Below, one piece after another: positions 42,197-49,306 of a stretch of DNA of 49,327 nucleotides; positions within the stretch are counted from its first letter, which is position 1; each line of letters starts with the position of its first letter. This DNA comes from Clostridia bacterium (GTDB lineage Bacteria; Bacillota; Clostridia; Oscillospirales; RGIG8002): the NCBI GenBank assembly GCA_017620395.1, contig JAFZQJ010000018.1, forward strand, positions 66,016 to 115,342. The letters run 5' to 3'. The position numbers and the translations under genes were made by a program. Below the pieces are notes generated by a model. It saw only the letters and a program-made list of their open reading frames with translations. It did no database searches and was not told the DNA's origin.

Positions 42197-43279
42197 TCAC
42201 GCGGATAATTTTTCGTTCAGCTGCTTTCTTACCTCGTCGATCTCGCGGCTTACCTGCTCGAGATCGCGTTCTATTTCTTCCGCCGATCTGGCGGAAGAAA
42301 CGCCTTTTGATTGCTTCGCCTGCCTCTCAAGCTCCTCAAAATCGGAGCCTTCAAGCAGTATATTCAGCTTCTCCGAAAGCTCGTCCCGCCTCGCTGCGAG
42401 CGCCTTCTCGGCGTCCGGAACGCTTTTCATGACGAGCTTCTCGGTTATCTTGAAAAACAGCACCCAGAGCAGCACCGTCAGCCCGACGCCGATCAGTCCG
42501 AGCGAAATGAAAAACGCCTTCGCCTTATCCATATTTATGCTGCCCATCAGCAGGAAAAACAGCACGCCGAGCAGGAGTATCCCCGCGCCTGTCGACAGCA
42601 CGGCGATGAAATACCGCCTTTTCATAGCCAGCGGCTTCTTTCCCGAGCCGTCGAGCTTCCGGATGCGATTGTCGCATTCGAGCAGCTCCTTCTGCACCTG
42701 ACGCGCCTTGCGCAGGCGCTCCGCGGAATTAACTCCGCGCGCGGCCATGCTCTCCGCGCCGAGGCGCATCTGCTTTTTGCCGAGCGAATCGAGCTTTTCG
42801 CGAAGGGCGAGTATCTCGTTGGTCTTGATCTTTTCGGTAGAATCGATGCGTATGCGCGACGTTTTCAGTATGTCGCTGATGTCGGCGGGCGCGCCCTCCG
42901 AACCGTTGATAAACTCTGCGGCGGTACGTGAAAAGAAGAACTCTCCCGCGCTGCCGGGAAGCTTGATCTCAACGTCCGTGTCGGCGTCCTTGACGAGCAA
43001 ACGCTCTTCACCGTGCAGGTATTCACGCGCAACTATATAGCGCCTCGTGCCGTCCGCGACGACAGCGTAGCCGCCCGCGACCGGCCCCTTCGCGGAGTCG
43101 AGGTACGGCTGCACCTCCGCGGCGCATTCCTTGACTCCGTAGAATATGAAAAGCTCAAACGCAGTCAGCGCGGCTATGCCGAGTCCGCCCTTGCCGGCAA
43201 GAGAGGATACCTCGCCGGGCTCCACCCTGGCGTTGTCGACGTTGCCGAAGCTTTTGATCTTGAAATACTCGATTACCAT
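42197..43279 (-). CDS. Degenerate YhaN/SMC-like membrane protein lacking Walker A (360 aa)
   Basis: The start MVIEYFKIKSFGNVDNARVE and the later TAFELFIFYG follow the N-terminal pattern of AAA ATPases of the YhaN/RecF-SMC type (strand, turn, P-loop, helix, LYG). The expected GxNxxGKST loop reads SSLAGKGGLGIAA, so ATP binding is doubtful. REYLHGEERLLVKDADTD also follows the family. Two coiled-coil segments (about 145-210 and 285-358) flank two membrane helices (223-247, 254-277), a layout like YhaN with a shortened coil and no visible Walker B or C-terminal ATPase lobe. GAGGGAACGAA precedes the ATG at 43279. Its job is unknown; a scaffold derived from an ATPase is my inference. Confidence 0.65.
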   Translation of the reverse strand: MVIEYFKIKSFGNVDNARVEPGEVSSLAGKGGLGIAALTAFELFIFYGVKECAAEVQPYLDSAKGPVAGGYAVVADGTRRYIVAREYLHGEERLLVKDADTDVEIKLPGSAGEFFFSRTAAEFINGSEGAPADISDILKTSRIRIDSTEKIKTNEILALREKLDSLGKKQMRLGAESMAARGVNSAERLRKARQVQKELLECDNRIRKLDGSGKKPLAMKRRYFIAVLSTGAGILLLGVLFFLLMGSINMDKAKAFFISLGLIGVGLTVLLWVLFFKITEKLVMKSVPDAEKALAARRDELSEKLNILLEGSDFEELERQAKQSKGVSSARSAEEIERDLEQVSREIDEVRKQLNEKLSA

Positions 43280-43288
43280 TTCGTTCCC

Positions 43289-44107
43289 TCACCGTCCGGA
43301 GATCTGAATGATCGCGGTCTGAGTGCCTCTGTTTTCGCCCATGCGGCGGTGGGAGTAGTATAACCGTTCATCGCAGAACGTGCAGTCACCGGAAACGTCT
43401 ATGCTGTTTTCCGGAACTCCCCTGCCGGTCAGTGCCTCCAAAGCGCATTTCGGAAGGTCAATCCGCGTCTTTTTGCCGTCCTTTGCAGGGATGACGACTC
43501 CCTCTCCGAAGTCGGAGCGGAAGACGTCCGCCACATCCTCGTCGACCTCGAAGCAGCACGGCCCGATGCACGGACCGACAGCGGCTGCGAGATCTGTAGG
43601 ATCGGTGCCGTAGGAATCCTCCATGGCGTTTATCGCCGCCTCGATAACGCCGGCGGCCATACCGCGCCATCCGGCGTGGATCGCGGCACAGGCGCGGTTC
43701 GCGCGGTCGTAGAGCAGCACCGGAGTACAGTCCGCGATATGCACGACCAGCGGGGTGTTTTCAAGCCGCGTTATGAGCGCGTCGGTATCGTCGAAAGGCG
43801 GCTCGAAAAAGCCGCTGCCTACGTTTTCCTCCGTCACCTCGGTGACGTTTATACCGTGCTTCTGGAAGGAGCGCGTCAGGCGCGAAAAGTTCAGCCCCGC
43901 GGCTTCGCATACGAGCTCGAAGTTGCGCAGAACGGTATCCCGCTCCTCGCCCCTGCCGAAGCCGAGGTTCGTTGACGCCCAATAGCCTGAGCTGACGCCG
44001 CCGAGCCGCGTGGTGAAGCAGTGCCGCACCGACTGCTCGGCTTCGAGAAGGCCGCTCTTGACGAGCGTTACGCCCTTGTTTTCTGTTTTATAAAACGTTT
44101 TTTTCAT
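43289..44107 (-). CDS. pgeF: Peptidoglycan editing factor PgeF / LACC1-like multicopper oxidoreductase family (272 aa)
   Basis: The family signatures are all present: FTTRLGGVSSG (31-41), SFQKHG (80-85, with the metal-ligand His84), HIADCTPVLL (123-132, Cys127), AAIHAGWRG (141-149, His144) and CTFCDERLYYSHRR near the C-terminus. PgeF removes mis-incorporated residues from peptidoglycan precursors, and related proteins were first annotated as laccases or act on purine nucleosides. It is cytoplasmic. It is the first gene of a three-gene operon with junctions of 8-9 bases. The start codon has no Shine-Dalgarno sequence and the promoter lies so close that the transcript may be leaderless. Confidence 0.93.
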   Translation of the reverse strand: MKKTFYKTENKGVTLVKSGLLEAEQSVRHCFTTRLGGVSSGYWASTNLGFGRGEERDTVLRNFELVCEAAGLNFSRLTRSFQKHGINVTEVTEENVGSGFFEPPFDDTDALITRLENTPLVVHIADCTPVLLYDRANRACAAIHAGWRGMAAGVIEAAINAMEDSYGTDPTDLAAAVGPCIGPCCFEVDEDVADVFRSDFGEGVVIPAKDGKKTRIDLPKCALEALTGRGVPENSIDVSGDCTFCDERLYYSHRRMGENRGTQTAIIQISGR

Positions 44108-44113
44108 ACCGGT

Positions 44114-44142
44114 ATTCTATCACAAAAGCGCGGGAATGTAAA
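44114..44142 (-). promoter_or_regulatory. Promoter of pgeF, very close to the start codon
   Basis: TTTACA (44137-44142) and TAGAAT (44114-44119) are separated by 17 bases on the minus strand. Only ACCGGT lies between the -10 and the ATG at 44107, so transcription should start at or within a base or two of the start codon. Confidence 0.65.
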
Positions 44143-44154
44143 GTCCTTTCGGCA

Positions 44155-45102
44155 TCATTTGATATGCTCGAGGATGACGTTCCAGACCTCGTCGTCCTGC
44201 GCGGTCATCCTTCTGAAATCGAAGTCGGCGCAGTACGCGCATTTTTCTTCAAACGTGCGCAGCTTCTTCTCCGCGACGAGGCGGTTATACTCGCCGAAGG
44301 TGGAGTTCATATACTTGACCGCGTCTGCGGTGTAGTTCGGATTGTGCTTCTTGCCGTCGACGACGAGGTAGTCGACGTTGGGGTTGTGCACGCGCTTTCT
44401 GACGTAGTCGAGGCCGACGTAAACCGAGACGAAATTGTCGTCCCGCGAGTGGACGAAGAGCACTTTGGAGTCTGTATCCTTCACCGCGTCGACGGCGCAG
44501 GAAGCGACCAGATCGGGGTTCGCTCTGCGCTCGAAGTTGTATACTCCGCGCTTCATATACGCGGGCTTCCCCTTCAGGTACGCGTCGACGAACACCTCCA
44601 CCGATACGAAGCAGGAAATAGCAACGACGGCATAGACCTTGCGGTAATTCAGGATGTTCGACGCCGCGTATCCGCCCCAGGAGTGCCCTATCACGGAAAT
44701 GCGCTTGCCGGCGTACTCCTCCTGTCCGCGCAGCCAGTCGATGCAGGCGATAAGATCCGCGAGCGACTCCGTCAAACCGCGGATATTCTTTCCGCCGGAG
44801 GCGAAGCAGCCGCAGTTATCGTAGCCGACGACGCGGTAGCCGGCGCGGCAAATGCGTTCGATCTCGCTCATATACGCCTGATGTCCGCCGCCGAGCCCGT
44901 GCGCGAAAACAACGAGGCTCCCGCCGTCCGCGTCAGGATAGGAGTAGACGTAACCCTTCAGCTCGTCCCCGTGCGCGGTCAGAAACTCTATCGGCTCCGC
45001 GTCGAGCCCGGGATAATCCTTGTGGGTGAAGTACTTTATCGTACGTTCATCGTCATAGCGCTTGACGACGTTCTTTTTATAGATCATCGAAACAAGGCAC
45101 AT
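44155..45102 (-). CDS. Alpha/beta hydrolase, serine aminopeptidase S33-like (315 aa)
   Basis: The nucleophile elbow GHSWGG, the oxyanion-loop motif FAHGLGGGH, a candidate catalytic acid in HSRDDNFVSV and a candidate histidine in DGKKHNP give a complete triad in the right order. TAHGDELKGYVY near the start is the usual first strand of this family. No signal peptide is seen, so it should be cytoplasmic. The ATG at 45102 has GGAGG eight bases upstream. The C-terminal 60 residues (KLRTFEEKCAYC...) form an extra helical tail. The substrate, probably an ester or lipid, is unknown. It has its own promoter at 45143-45171. Confidence 0.85.
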   Translation of the reverse strand: MCLVSMIYKKNVVKRYDDERTIKYFTHKDYPGLDAEPIEFLTAHGDELKGYVYSYPDADGGSLVVFAHGLGGGHQAYMSEIERICRAGYRVVGYDNCGCFASGGKNIRGLTESLADLIACIDWLRGQEEYAGKRISVIGHSWGGYAASNILNYRKVYAVVAISCFVSVEVFVDAYLKGKPAYMKRGVYNFERRANPDLVASCAVDAVKDTDSKVLFVHSRDDNFVSVYVGLDYVRKRVHNPNVDYLVVDGKKHNPNYTADAVKYMNSTFGEYNRLVAEKKLRTFEEKCAYCADFDFRRMTAQDDEVWNVILEHIK

Positions 45103-45142
45103 ATCGCATACCTCCGTTTTTTATCTGTCTTTTGTCTTATAT

Positions 45143-45171
45143 ATAATATCATCATTCCGTCGAAAATGCAA
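45143..45171 (-). promoter_or_regulatory. Promoter of the alpha/beta hydrolase gene
   Basis: TTGCAT (45166-45171) and TATTAT (45143-45148) are 17 bases apart on the minus strand, giving a leader of about 35 nt. Confidence 0.72.
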
Positions 45172-45244
45172 CGGGAAAAGCGAAATGAAGGCTCGGACGC
45201 AAGCGCCGCGGCAAGGTGAAAGCTCCCGCGAACCTGCAGCATTG

Positions 45245-45304
45245 AAAAACCCCCGCCAAAGGGCGCGCAGATTACCTGCACGCCCAAAACCGACGGGGTT
45301 TTTT
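45245..45304. terminator. Large nested hairpin with A- and T-runs, probable bidirectional terminator
   Basis: An outer stem pairs AAAAACCCCCG (45245-45255) with CGGGGTTTTTT (45294-45304) with one bulged C. Inside, GGGCG-C-GCAG pairs with CTGC-A-CGCCC (45261-45270 with 45276-45285). The ends give a T-run in both directions. It separates the tRNA unit from the hydrolase promoter. The nested inner stem is unusual for a plain terminator, so a small structured RNA is possible. Confidence 0.6.
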
Positions 45305-45376
45305 CCGTGATCACGGAACGGATACGCAAACGGGACGAACGGGCTGACAAACCTGTTTTTCTAAGCGAACGAAAAA

Positions 45377-45438
45377 GTGATATTCTATTCGCCTCCCGAA
45401 CCGCGCGAAGCGCAATATCACCCGTCGAAGGCGAATAG
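45377..45438. other. Interleaved inverted repeats able to form an H-type pseudoknot
   Basis: GTGATATT (45377-45384) pairs perfectly with AATATCAC (45414-45421), and CTATTCGCC (45385-45393) pairs perfectly with GGCGAATAG (45430-45438). The two stems interleave. Between them GCGC-GAA-GCGC forms a further hairpin. No ORF here is convincing. It may be a structured RNA, alternative hairpins, or two overlapping insertion scars next to the tRNA gene. Confidence 0.5.
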
Positions 45439-45443
45439 AGTTG

Positions 45444-45475
45444 AAAGAGTCCGGCGCTTACGCGCCGGACTCTTT
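45444..45475 (-). terminator. Hairpin terminator of tRNA-Gly
   Basis: A perfect 14-bp stem (45444-45457 with 45462-45475, loop TTAC on the plus strand) begins one base after the CCA end of the tRNA. The following minus-strand bases (CAACTC) are not T-rich, but the TTT at the stem base and the position support termination or 3'-end processing. Confidence 0.75.
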
Positions 45476-45476
45476 C

Positions 45477-45550
45477 TGGAGCGGGTGATGGGAATCGAAC
45501 CCACGTATCCAGCTTGGAAGGCTGGTGTTCTACCATTGAACTACACCCGC
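45477..45550 (-). tRNA. tRNA-Gly (anticodon TCC), CCA end encoded
   Basis: On the minus strand the acceptor stem GCGGGTG/CACCCGC, the D-arm GTTCAATGGTAGAAC, the anticodon arm CCAGC-CTTCCAA-GCTGG with anticodon TCC, and the T-arm TGGGT-TCGATTC-CCATC fold without mismatches. The discriminator is T, normal for bacterial glycine tRNA, and CCA is genomically encoded (45477-45479). Confidence 0.97.
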
Positions 45551-45577
45551 GTATTCGCTTTTTTCCGAACGCGTAAC

Positions 45578-45606
45578 ATTATAGCACAGCGCCGCGCCGA
45601 TGTCAA
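45578..45606 (-). promoter_or_regulatory. Consensus promoter of tRNA-Gly
   Basis: TTGACA (45601-45606) and TATAAT (45578-45583) are 17 bases apart, a perfect consensus as expected for a tRNA gene. The intervening spacer is GC-rich. Confidence 0.88.
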
Positions 45607-45631
45607 CAATAATTTTCCGCGCCGCAAAATA

Positions 45632-45660
45632 TTGACAAATCGGGCAAACGGCGGTAACAT
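45632..45660 (+). promoter_or_regulatory. Promoter of the beta-CASP nuclease gene
   Basis: TTGACA (45632-45637) and TAACAT (45655-45660) are 17 bases apart on the plus strand, back to back with the tRNA promoter. The leader to the ATG at 45702 is about 35 nt and ends with GGAGGGCTGT. Confidence 0.78.
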
Positions 45661-45701
45661 TATCAATAGAGAACACAACGAAAACACACACGGAGGGCTG
45701 T

Positions 45702-47300
45702 ATGAAGGTAACCTTTTTGGGCGCGAACCACGAAGTCACTGGGAGCTGCACCCTTATCGAAATAAACGGCAGGAACGTGCTCGTCGACTGCGGAATGGAG
45801 CAGGGCGCGGACACCTTCGTCAACGCGGAGCTGCCGGTCAACCCGGGCGAGATCGAATGCGTGCTGCTGACTCACGCGCACATCGACCACTCCGGCAAGC
45901 TGCCGCTGCTTTACAAAAACGGGTTCCGCGGGCCGGTCTACGCGACCTCCGCGACCTGCAACCTCTCGCAGATAATGCTGATGGACGCCGCGCAGATACA
46001 GGAGGCAGAGGCCGAATGGCGCACCCGCAAGGCGAAGCGCTCCGGCGGCGAGGGCTGCGAGCCGATGTATACGGCAAACGACGCGCAGGGAGTCATCTCC
46101 AAGCTGCGCCCCTGCAACTACGGCGAGCGCATCCGCGTGCTCGAGGGCATTGACGTCCGCTTCAACGACGTCGGCCACCTGCTCGGTTCGGCGGCGATCG
46201 AGATATGGCTCTCCGAGGGCGGGACCGACCGCAAGATCGTCTTCAGCGGCGACGTCGGCAACGTCAATCAGCCGATAATCAAGGATCCGCAGCCCGTCGC
46301 GGAATGCGACTGGCTCGTCGTCGAATCCACCTACGGCGACCGCCTCCACGAGGAGGAGGGCGCGAACAACGTCGCAATCCTCCGCGACTGCATCAAAACC
46401 GCGCTCGACGCGGGCGGCAACGTGCTCATCCCCTCGTTCGCCGTCGGCAGGACGCAGGAGATACTCTACTTCATCCGCAGGATAAAAGAGGAGAATATGC
46501 TGCCCGAGCACCCGGACTTCCCGGTATACGTCGACAGTCCGCTCGCGCTCGAGGCGACCGACGTCTTCATGCAGTGCGACCACGCCTGCTTCGACGATGA
46601 AACGCTCGCGCTCGTGAACAGCGGCGTCAACCCCGTCTGGTTCGAAGGCCTGCACGTCGCGGTCAGCGCCGAGGAGTCGAAGGCGATAAACCTCGATCCG
46701 ACGCCGAAGGTCATCATCTCCGCGAGCGGAATGTGCGAGGCGGGGCGCATACGCCACCACCTGAAGCACAACCTCTGGCGAAAGGAGAGTATGCTGCTCT
46801 TCGTCGGCTACCAGGCGAACGGCACGCTCGGCAGGATAATCTACGACGGCGCGAAGAAGGTCAAGCTTTTCGGCGAGGAAATCGCCGTTAATTGCGGCGT
46901 TTCGCTCCTGCCGGGGATAAGCGGCCACGCGGACAAAAACGGGCTTATCGCGTGGATAAAGGCGTTCAGAAGGGGACCGCGGCATATCTTCGTCAACCAC
47001 GGCGACGACGTATCCTGCACGAGCTTCGTTGAAACGCTGAAGGGGCTCGGCTACGACGCCGAAGCGCCGTTCAGCGGCTCGGTGTTCGACTTGAGGGACG
47101 CCTCCGCGATAGTGCGCACGGAGGGCAAGCCGGTCAGGAAGGACGGCGTGAAGAACGCTGTCTTCGCGAAGCTGCTCGCCGCGGCGGAGCGCCTCATGAA
47201 AGCGCTTCGCGGCTGTGAAGGCCGCAGCAACCGCGAGCTTTCCGCCCTGACCGACAAGGTCAACGCCCTCGCCGACGACGTCGACAGAAGAACGGACTGA
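45702..47300 (+). CDS. Metallo-beta-lactamase/beta-CASP ribonuclease, CPSF73/YSH1-like (532 aa)
   Basis: The beta-lactamase motifs are THAHIDHSG (57-65, HxHxDH zinc ligands), DVGHLLGSAAIEI, FSGDVG and an ESTYGDR strand. The inserted beta-CASP domain follows with PSFAVGRTQE, then SASGMCEAGRIRHHL and GYQANGTLGR. The final RMMBL zinc ligand is in ISGHADKNGL. These proteins are exo- and endonucleases related to eukaryotic CPSF-73 and distinct from RNase J, and are common in Firmicutes without a settled role. A helical C-terminal tail (about 480-532) could bind RNA. GGAGGGCTGT precedes the ATG. It is a single gene, convergent with the AT-rich gene to its right. Confidence 0.92.
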   Translation: MKVTFLGANHEVTGSCTLIEINGRNVLVDCGMEQGADTFVNAELPVNPGEIECVLLTHAHIDHSGKLPLLYKNGFRGPVYATSATCNLSQIMLMDAAQIQEAEAEWRTRKAKRSGGEGCEPMYTANDAQGVISKLRPCNYGERIRVLEGIDVRFNDVGHLLGSAAIEIWLSEGGTDRKIVFSGDVGNVNQPIIKDPQPVAECDWLVVESTYGDRLHEEEGANNVAILRDCIKTALDAGGNVLIPSFAVGRTQEILYFIRRIKEENMLPEHPDFPVYVDSPLALEATDVFMQCDHACFDDETLALVNSGVNPVWFEGLHVAVSAEESKAINLDPTPKVIISASGMCEAGRIRHHLKHNLWRKESMLLFVGYQANGTLGRIIYDGAKKVKLFGEEIAVNCGVSLLPGISGHADKNGLIAWIKAFRRGPRHIFVNHGDDVSCTSFVETLKGLGYDAEAPFSGSVFDLRDASAIVRTEGKPVRKDGVKNAVFAKLLAAAERLMKALRGCEGRSNRELSALTDKVNALADDVDRRTD

Positions 47301-47325
47301 GGGTAAACAACTTTCGATATAACAC

Positions 47326-47353
47326 AAAAGCCATCCGTTGCGGATGGCTTTTT
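47326..47353. terminator. Bidirectional terminator, left copy of a duplicated 26-bp hairpin
   Basis: AAAGCCATCCG-TTG-CGGATGGCTTT lies 25 bases after the stop of the beta-CASP gene, with TTTTT on the plus strand and TTTTG on the minus strand. It serves this gene and the convergent gene ending at 47368. The core 47326-47351 is identical to 48496-48521. Confidence 0.9.
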
Positions 47354-47367
47354 GATATAGACAAGTA

Positions 47368-48369
47368 TTATCCTTTCCCTTGCGTATTATCAATAATACT
47401 CTTACCACAATTCCAACATACGGATTTACTCACTCGTTGAATCTTACCGCAATTCGGACAAGTAATCCAATCATTCAAAATGCCAATAGATTGATTATCG
47501 GTTTTAATAGTCGAATCATTTGTATTATCATCGTCACCTAGTTTTGAAAGACTTTTCCCACAATTTCCACAGAATGATTCGCTCTCTTGTCGGAGTTTTC
47601 CGCAATTTGGGCAGACTACCCAGCCGCCCATATAACTTCCCTGCTTATCATCAGTTTTTTCGTTTGTTTTTTTCTCGATAATTCTACAGTTATACTCTTT
47701 TAAGCACTCATCGCACACATATTTTTCTGCTTCTGCCATCTTGTCGCTCGTATGCACAACATGGTACAATGTTTCTCTTTTTCTATTGCATATATCACAG
47801 TATTCTTTTGCTTTCACCTCTTTGCCGAAGACTTTACCAGTTGAAACCTGCTTTGCATTACTATTATTGGCAGTTTTTAATCCTTGAAGATAATTCTGGA
47901 CTGCTTTATCACTGTAATCATTCTTTATAGCAACAAACAGCATAATACCAGCAATAAGAAGCAGCAAACCCGATATTATCGCTCCCGCCCCCAAATGTGC
48001 TATATTATTATATTCAGAAACAGCGACAATAGATAGATTTAGAATTAAGACCATTATACCCGAACATAGATTCCCGACTGCTAACCACTTGTTTTTTTGC
48101 TGTTTCTTTTCTTCGACTATTAGAGCAAGCGAAGAGAAAAATAAACTAACAGTTTCAAGCAACGAAACCCAAGCAAATATTGATGCGAGCTCACCATAAG
48201 TTACTCCTTCTTCTTTGATCGCATTAAACAAATCAAATGCTAATTCAAAGCCACTAATATTCGCTATTCTTACGCCCGATAGACTAGTGCTGATAAATGG
48301 CCCGAAAAAACAACAAAACGCAGATGCGCTCATTATTGCACAGATAATACCAGCATTCCTTCTATTCAT
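47368..48369 (-). CDS. AT-rich membrane protein with four helices and three zinc-ribbon modules (333 aa)
   Basis: Four hydrophobic helices (about 8-30, 62-85, 97-118, 124-148) form an N-terminal membrane domain. A cytoplasmic tail has C191-C194...C219-C222, then two near-identical zinc ribbons, CPNCGKLRQ...CGNCGKS (253-272) and CPNCGKIQR...CWNCGKS (304-323). GGAG lies ten bases before the ATG at 48369. The base composition is strikingly AT-rich with A/T-ending codons, unlike every neighbour. The gene and its own consensus promoter are enclosed by two copies of the same terminator hairpin. This points to recent acquisition. Function is unknown; a sensor or regulator role for the ribbons is speculation. 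Confidence 0.85.
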   Translation of the reverse strand: MNRRNAGIICAIMSASAFCCFFGPFISTSLSGVRIANISGFELAFDLFNAIKEEGVTYGELASIFAWVSLLETVSLFFSSLALIVEEKKQQKNKWLAVGNLCSGIMVLILNLSIVAVSEYNNIAHLGAGAIISGLLLLIAGIMLFVAIKNDYSDKAVQNYLQGLKTANNSNAKQVSTGKVFGKEVKAKEYCDICNRKRETLYHVVHTSDKMAEAEKYVCDECLKEYNCRIIEKKTNEKTDDKQGSYMGGWVVCPNCGKLRQESESFCGNCGKSLSKLGDDDNTNDSTIKTDNQSIGILNDWITCPNCGKIQRVSKSVCWNCGKSIIDNTQGKG

Positions 48370-48450
48370 AAAAACACAACTCCTTCATAGAATTAGCTTA
48401 CAAGCAGTAATTAAAAATGCAACGCACCAGCTTCGATTTATATAGATACA

Positions 48451-48479
48451 ATTATAATATCAGATAATAATTGTGTCAA
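48451..48479 (-). promoter_or_regulatory. Consensus promoter of the AT-rich zinc-ribbon gene
   Basis: TTGACA (48474-48479) and TATAAT (48451-48456) are 17 bases apart on the minus strand. It lies inside the AT-rich cassette, about 15 bases from the right terminator copy, with a leader of about 75 nt. Confidence 0.85.
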
Positions 48480-48495
48480 GACAAAATAAAAAGCA

Positions 48496-48521
48496 AAAAG
48501 CCATCCGTTGCGGATGGCTTT
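48496..48521. terminator. Terminator of the phosphoribosyltransferase gene, right copy of the duplicated hairpin
   Basis: This is the same 26 bases as 47326-47351. On the minus strand it is followed by TTTTTGCTTTTTATTTT and lies 20 bases beyond the stop at 48541, so it ends the phosphoribosyltransferase transcript. Confidence 0.9.
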
Positions 48522-48540
48522 GTTTATGTGCGCTTGCTTA

Positions 48541-49095
48541 TTACTCCTTTATCGTGCCGTCGGGGTTGAAGAGCGGGAGGACTTCAAGATACTTGATGTC
48601 CGTGCGCTCGGCGGCGTCGCCTTCGGCGAGGATGGTCAGTTTTCCGCAGATGTTGCCGCCCGCCTTTTCAACGAGCTGCTCGATCGCGGCGAGGGATTCG
48701 CCCGTCGAAACGACGTCGTCCACGATGAGTATGCGCTTTCCGCGCATCATATCGGCGTCCGCCTTGTCAAGATAGAGGTGCTGGATGCGGTCGGTGGTGA
48801 TGGAACGCACCGCGACCTCGAAGACCTCCTGCATATAGAGCTTCGTCGCCTTGCGGGCGAGCATGTATTTGGCGTCGCCGTGCTGACGCGCCATCTCGTG
48901 CGCGAGCGGAATGCCCTTCGCCTCGGCGGTGATGAGGTAATCGTATTCAGGCGCGAGCTTCAGCAGCTCCCGGGCGCAGGCGACGGTGAGCTCCTGATCG
49001 CCGAAGATGACGAAGCCCGCGATATAAAGATCGTCCGTCACTCTGCAAATAGGAAGCGCGCGGTCAAGCCCCGCGATTTTCATTTTGTAAAACAT
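48541..49095 (-). CDS. Type I purine phosphoribosyltransferase (184 aa)
   Basis: The PRPP-binding motif RILIVDDVVSTGES (121-134) and the AEAKGIPLAHEMA loop (58-70) are those of the adenine/xanthine phosphoribosyltransferase type. The N-terminal hood (MFYKMKIAGLDRALPI) and the length also fit. The enzyme should salvage a free purine base to its nucleotide, but which base cannot be decided here; adenine-type is slightly favoured by the motif. It is cytoplasmic. AAGGAG lies nine bases before the ATG at 49095. A promoter lies at 49132-49160, and I see no purine riboswitch in the short leader. Confidence 0.85.
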   Translation of the reverse strand: MFYKMKIAGLDRALPICRVTDDLYIAGFVIFGDQELTVACARELLKLAPEYDYLITAEAKGIPLAHEMARQHGDAKYMLARKATKLYMQEVFEVAVRSITTDRIQHLYLDKADADMMRGKRILIVDDVVSTGESLAAIEQLVEKAGGNICGKLTILAEGDAAERTDIKYLEVLPLFNPDGTIKE

Positions 49096-49131
49096 ACTGC
49101 CAACTCCTTATTCTCAAATCATCACGGTAAT

Positions 49132-49160
49132 ATGATAATACTTTTTTGTGAAAAGGTCAA
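49132..49160 (-). promoter_or_regulatory. Promoter of the phosphoribosyltransferase gene
   Basis: TTGACC (49155-49160) and TATCAT (49132-49137) are 17 bases apart on the minus strand, with a leader of about 30 nt, too short for a riboswitch. Confidence 0.72.
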
Positions 49161-49200
49161 TAGAAAAAACTTTGGGCGCGCAAATCAGGGATACGCCGGT

Positions 49201-49306
49201 CTTAAAAAGGATCTTTTCGCGCCGGACTGCGTTGAAAGCGCTCGGAATACATACAGTATTCCATCGCGCTTTCGCCTTGTCCGACACAAAAATCTCTCTT
49301 TTTAAG
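49201..49306. repeat. 106-bp inverted-repeat element (MITE-like or structured RNA)
   Basis: The ends CTTAAAAAG (49201-49209) and CTTTTTAAG (49298-49306) are perfect inverses. Inside, ATCTTTT/AAAATCT, CGGAC/GTCCG, GAAAGCGC/GCGCTTTC and GGAATAC/GTATTCC pair in nested order around an ATACA loop, so the whole element folds into one long imperfect hairpin. It has no ORF. From memory, similar GTGTCGGACAAGGCGAAAGC elements are repeated in gut Clostridia genomes; this is not verified here. It lies upstream of the phosphoribosyltransferase promoter. Confidence 0.65.

Noticed and set aside
45663..47408. 581-codon minus-strand frame opposite the beta-CASP gene
   Set aside because: It is an antisense shadow of a gene with complete catalytic motifs, a promoter and a ribosome site.
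49096..49131. Purine riboswitch before the phosphoribosyltransferase
   Set aside because: The leader from the predicted start site is about 30 nt, too short for a purine aptamer, and no conserved aptamer core is visible.
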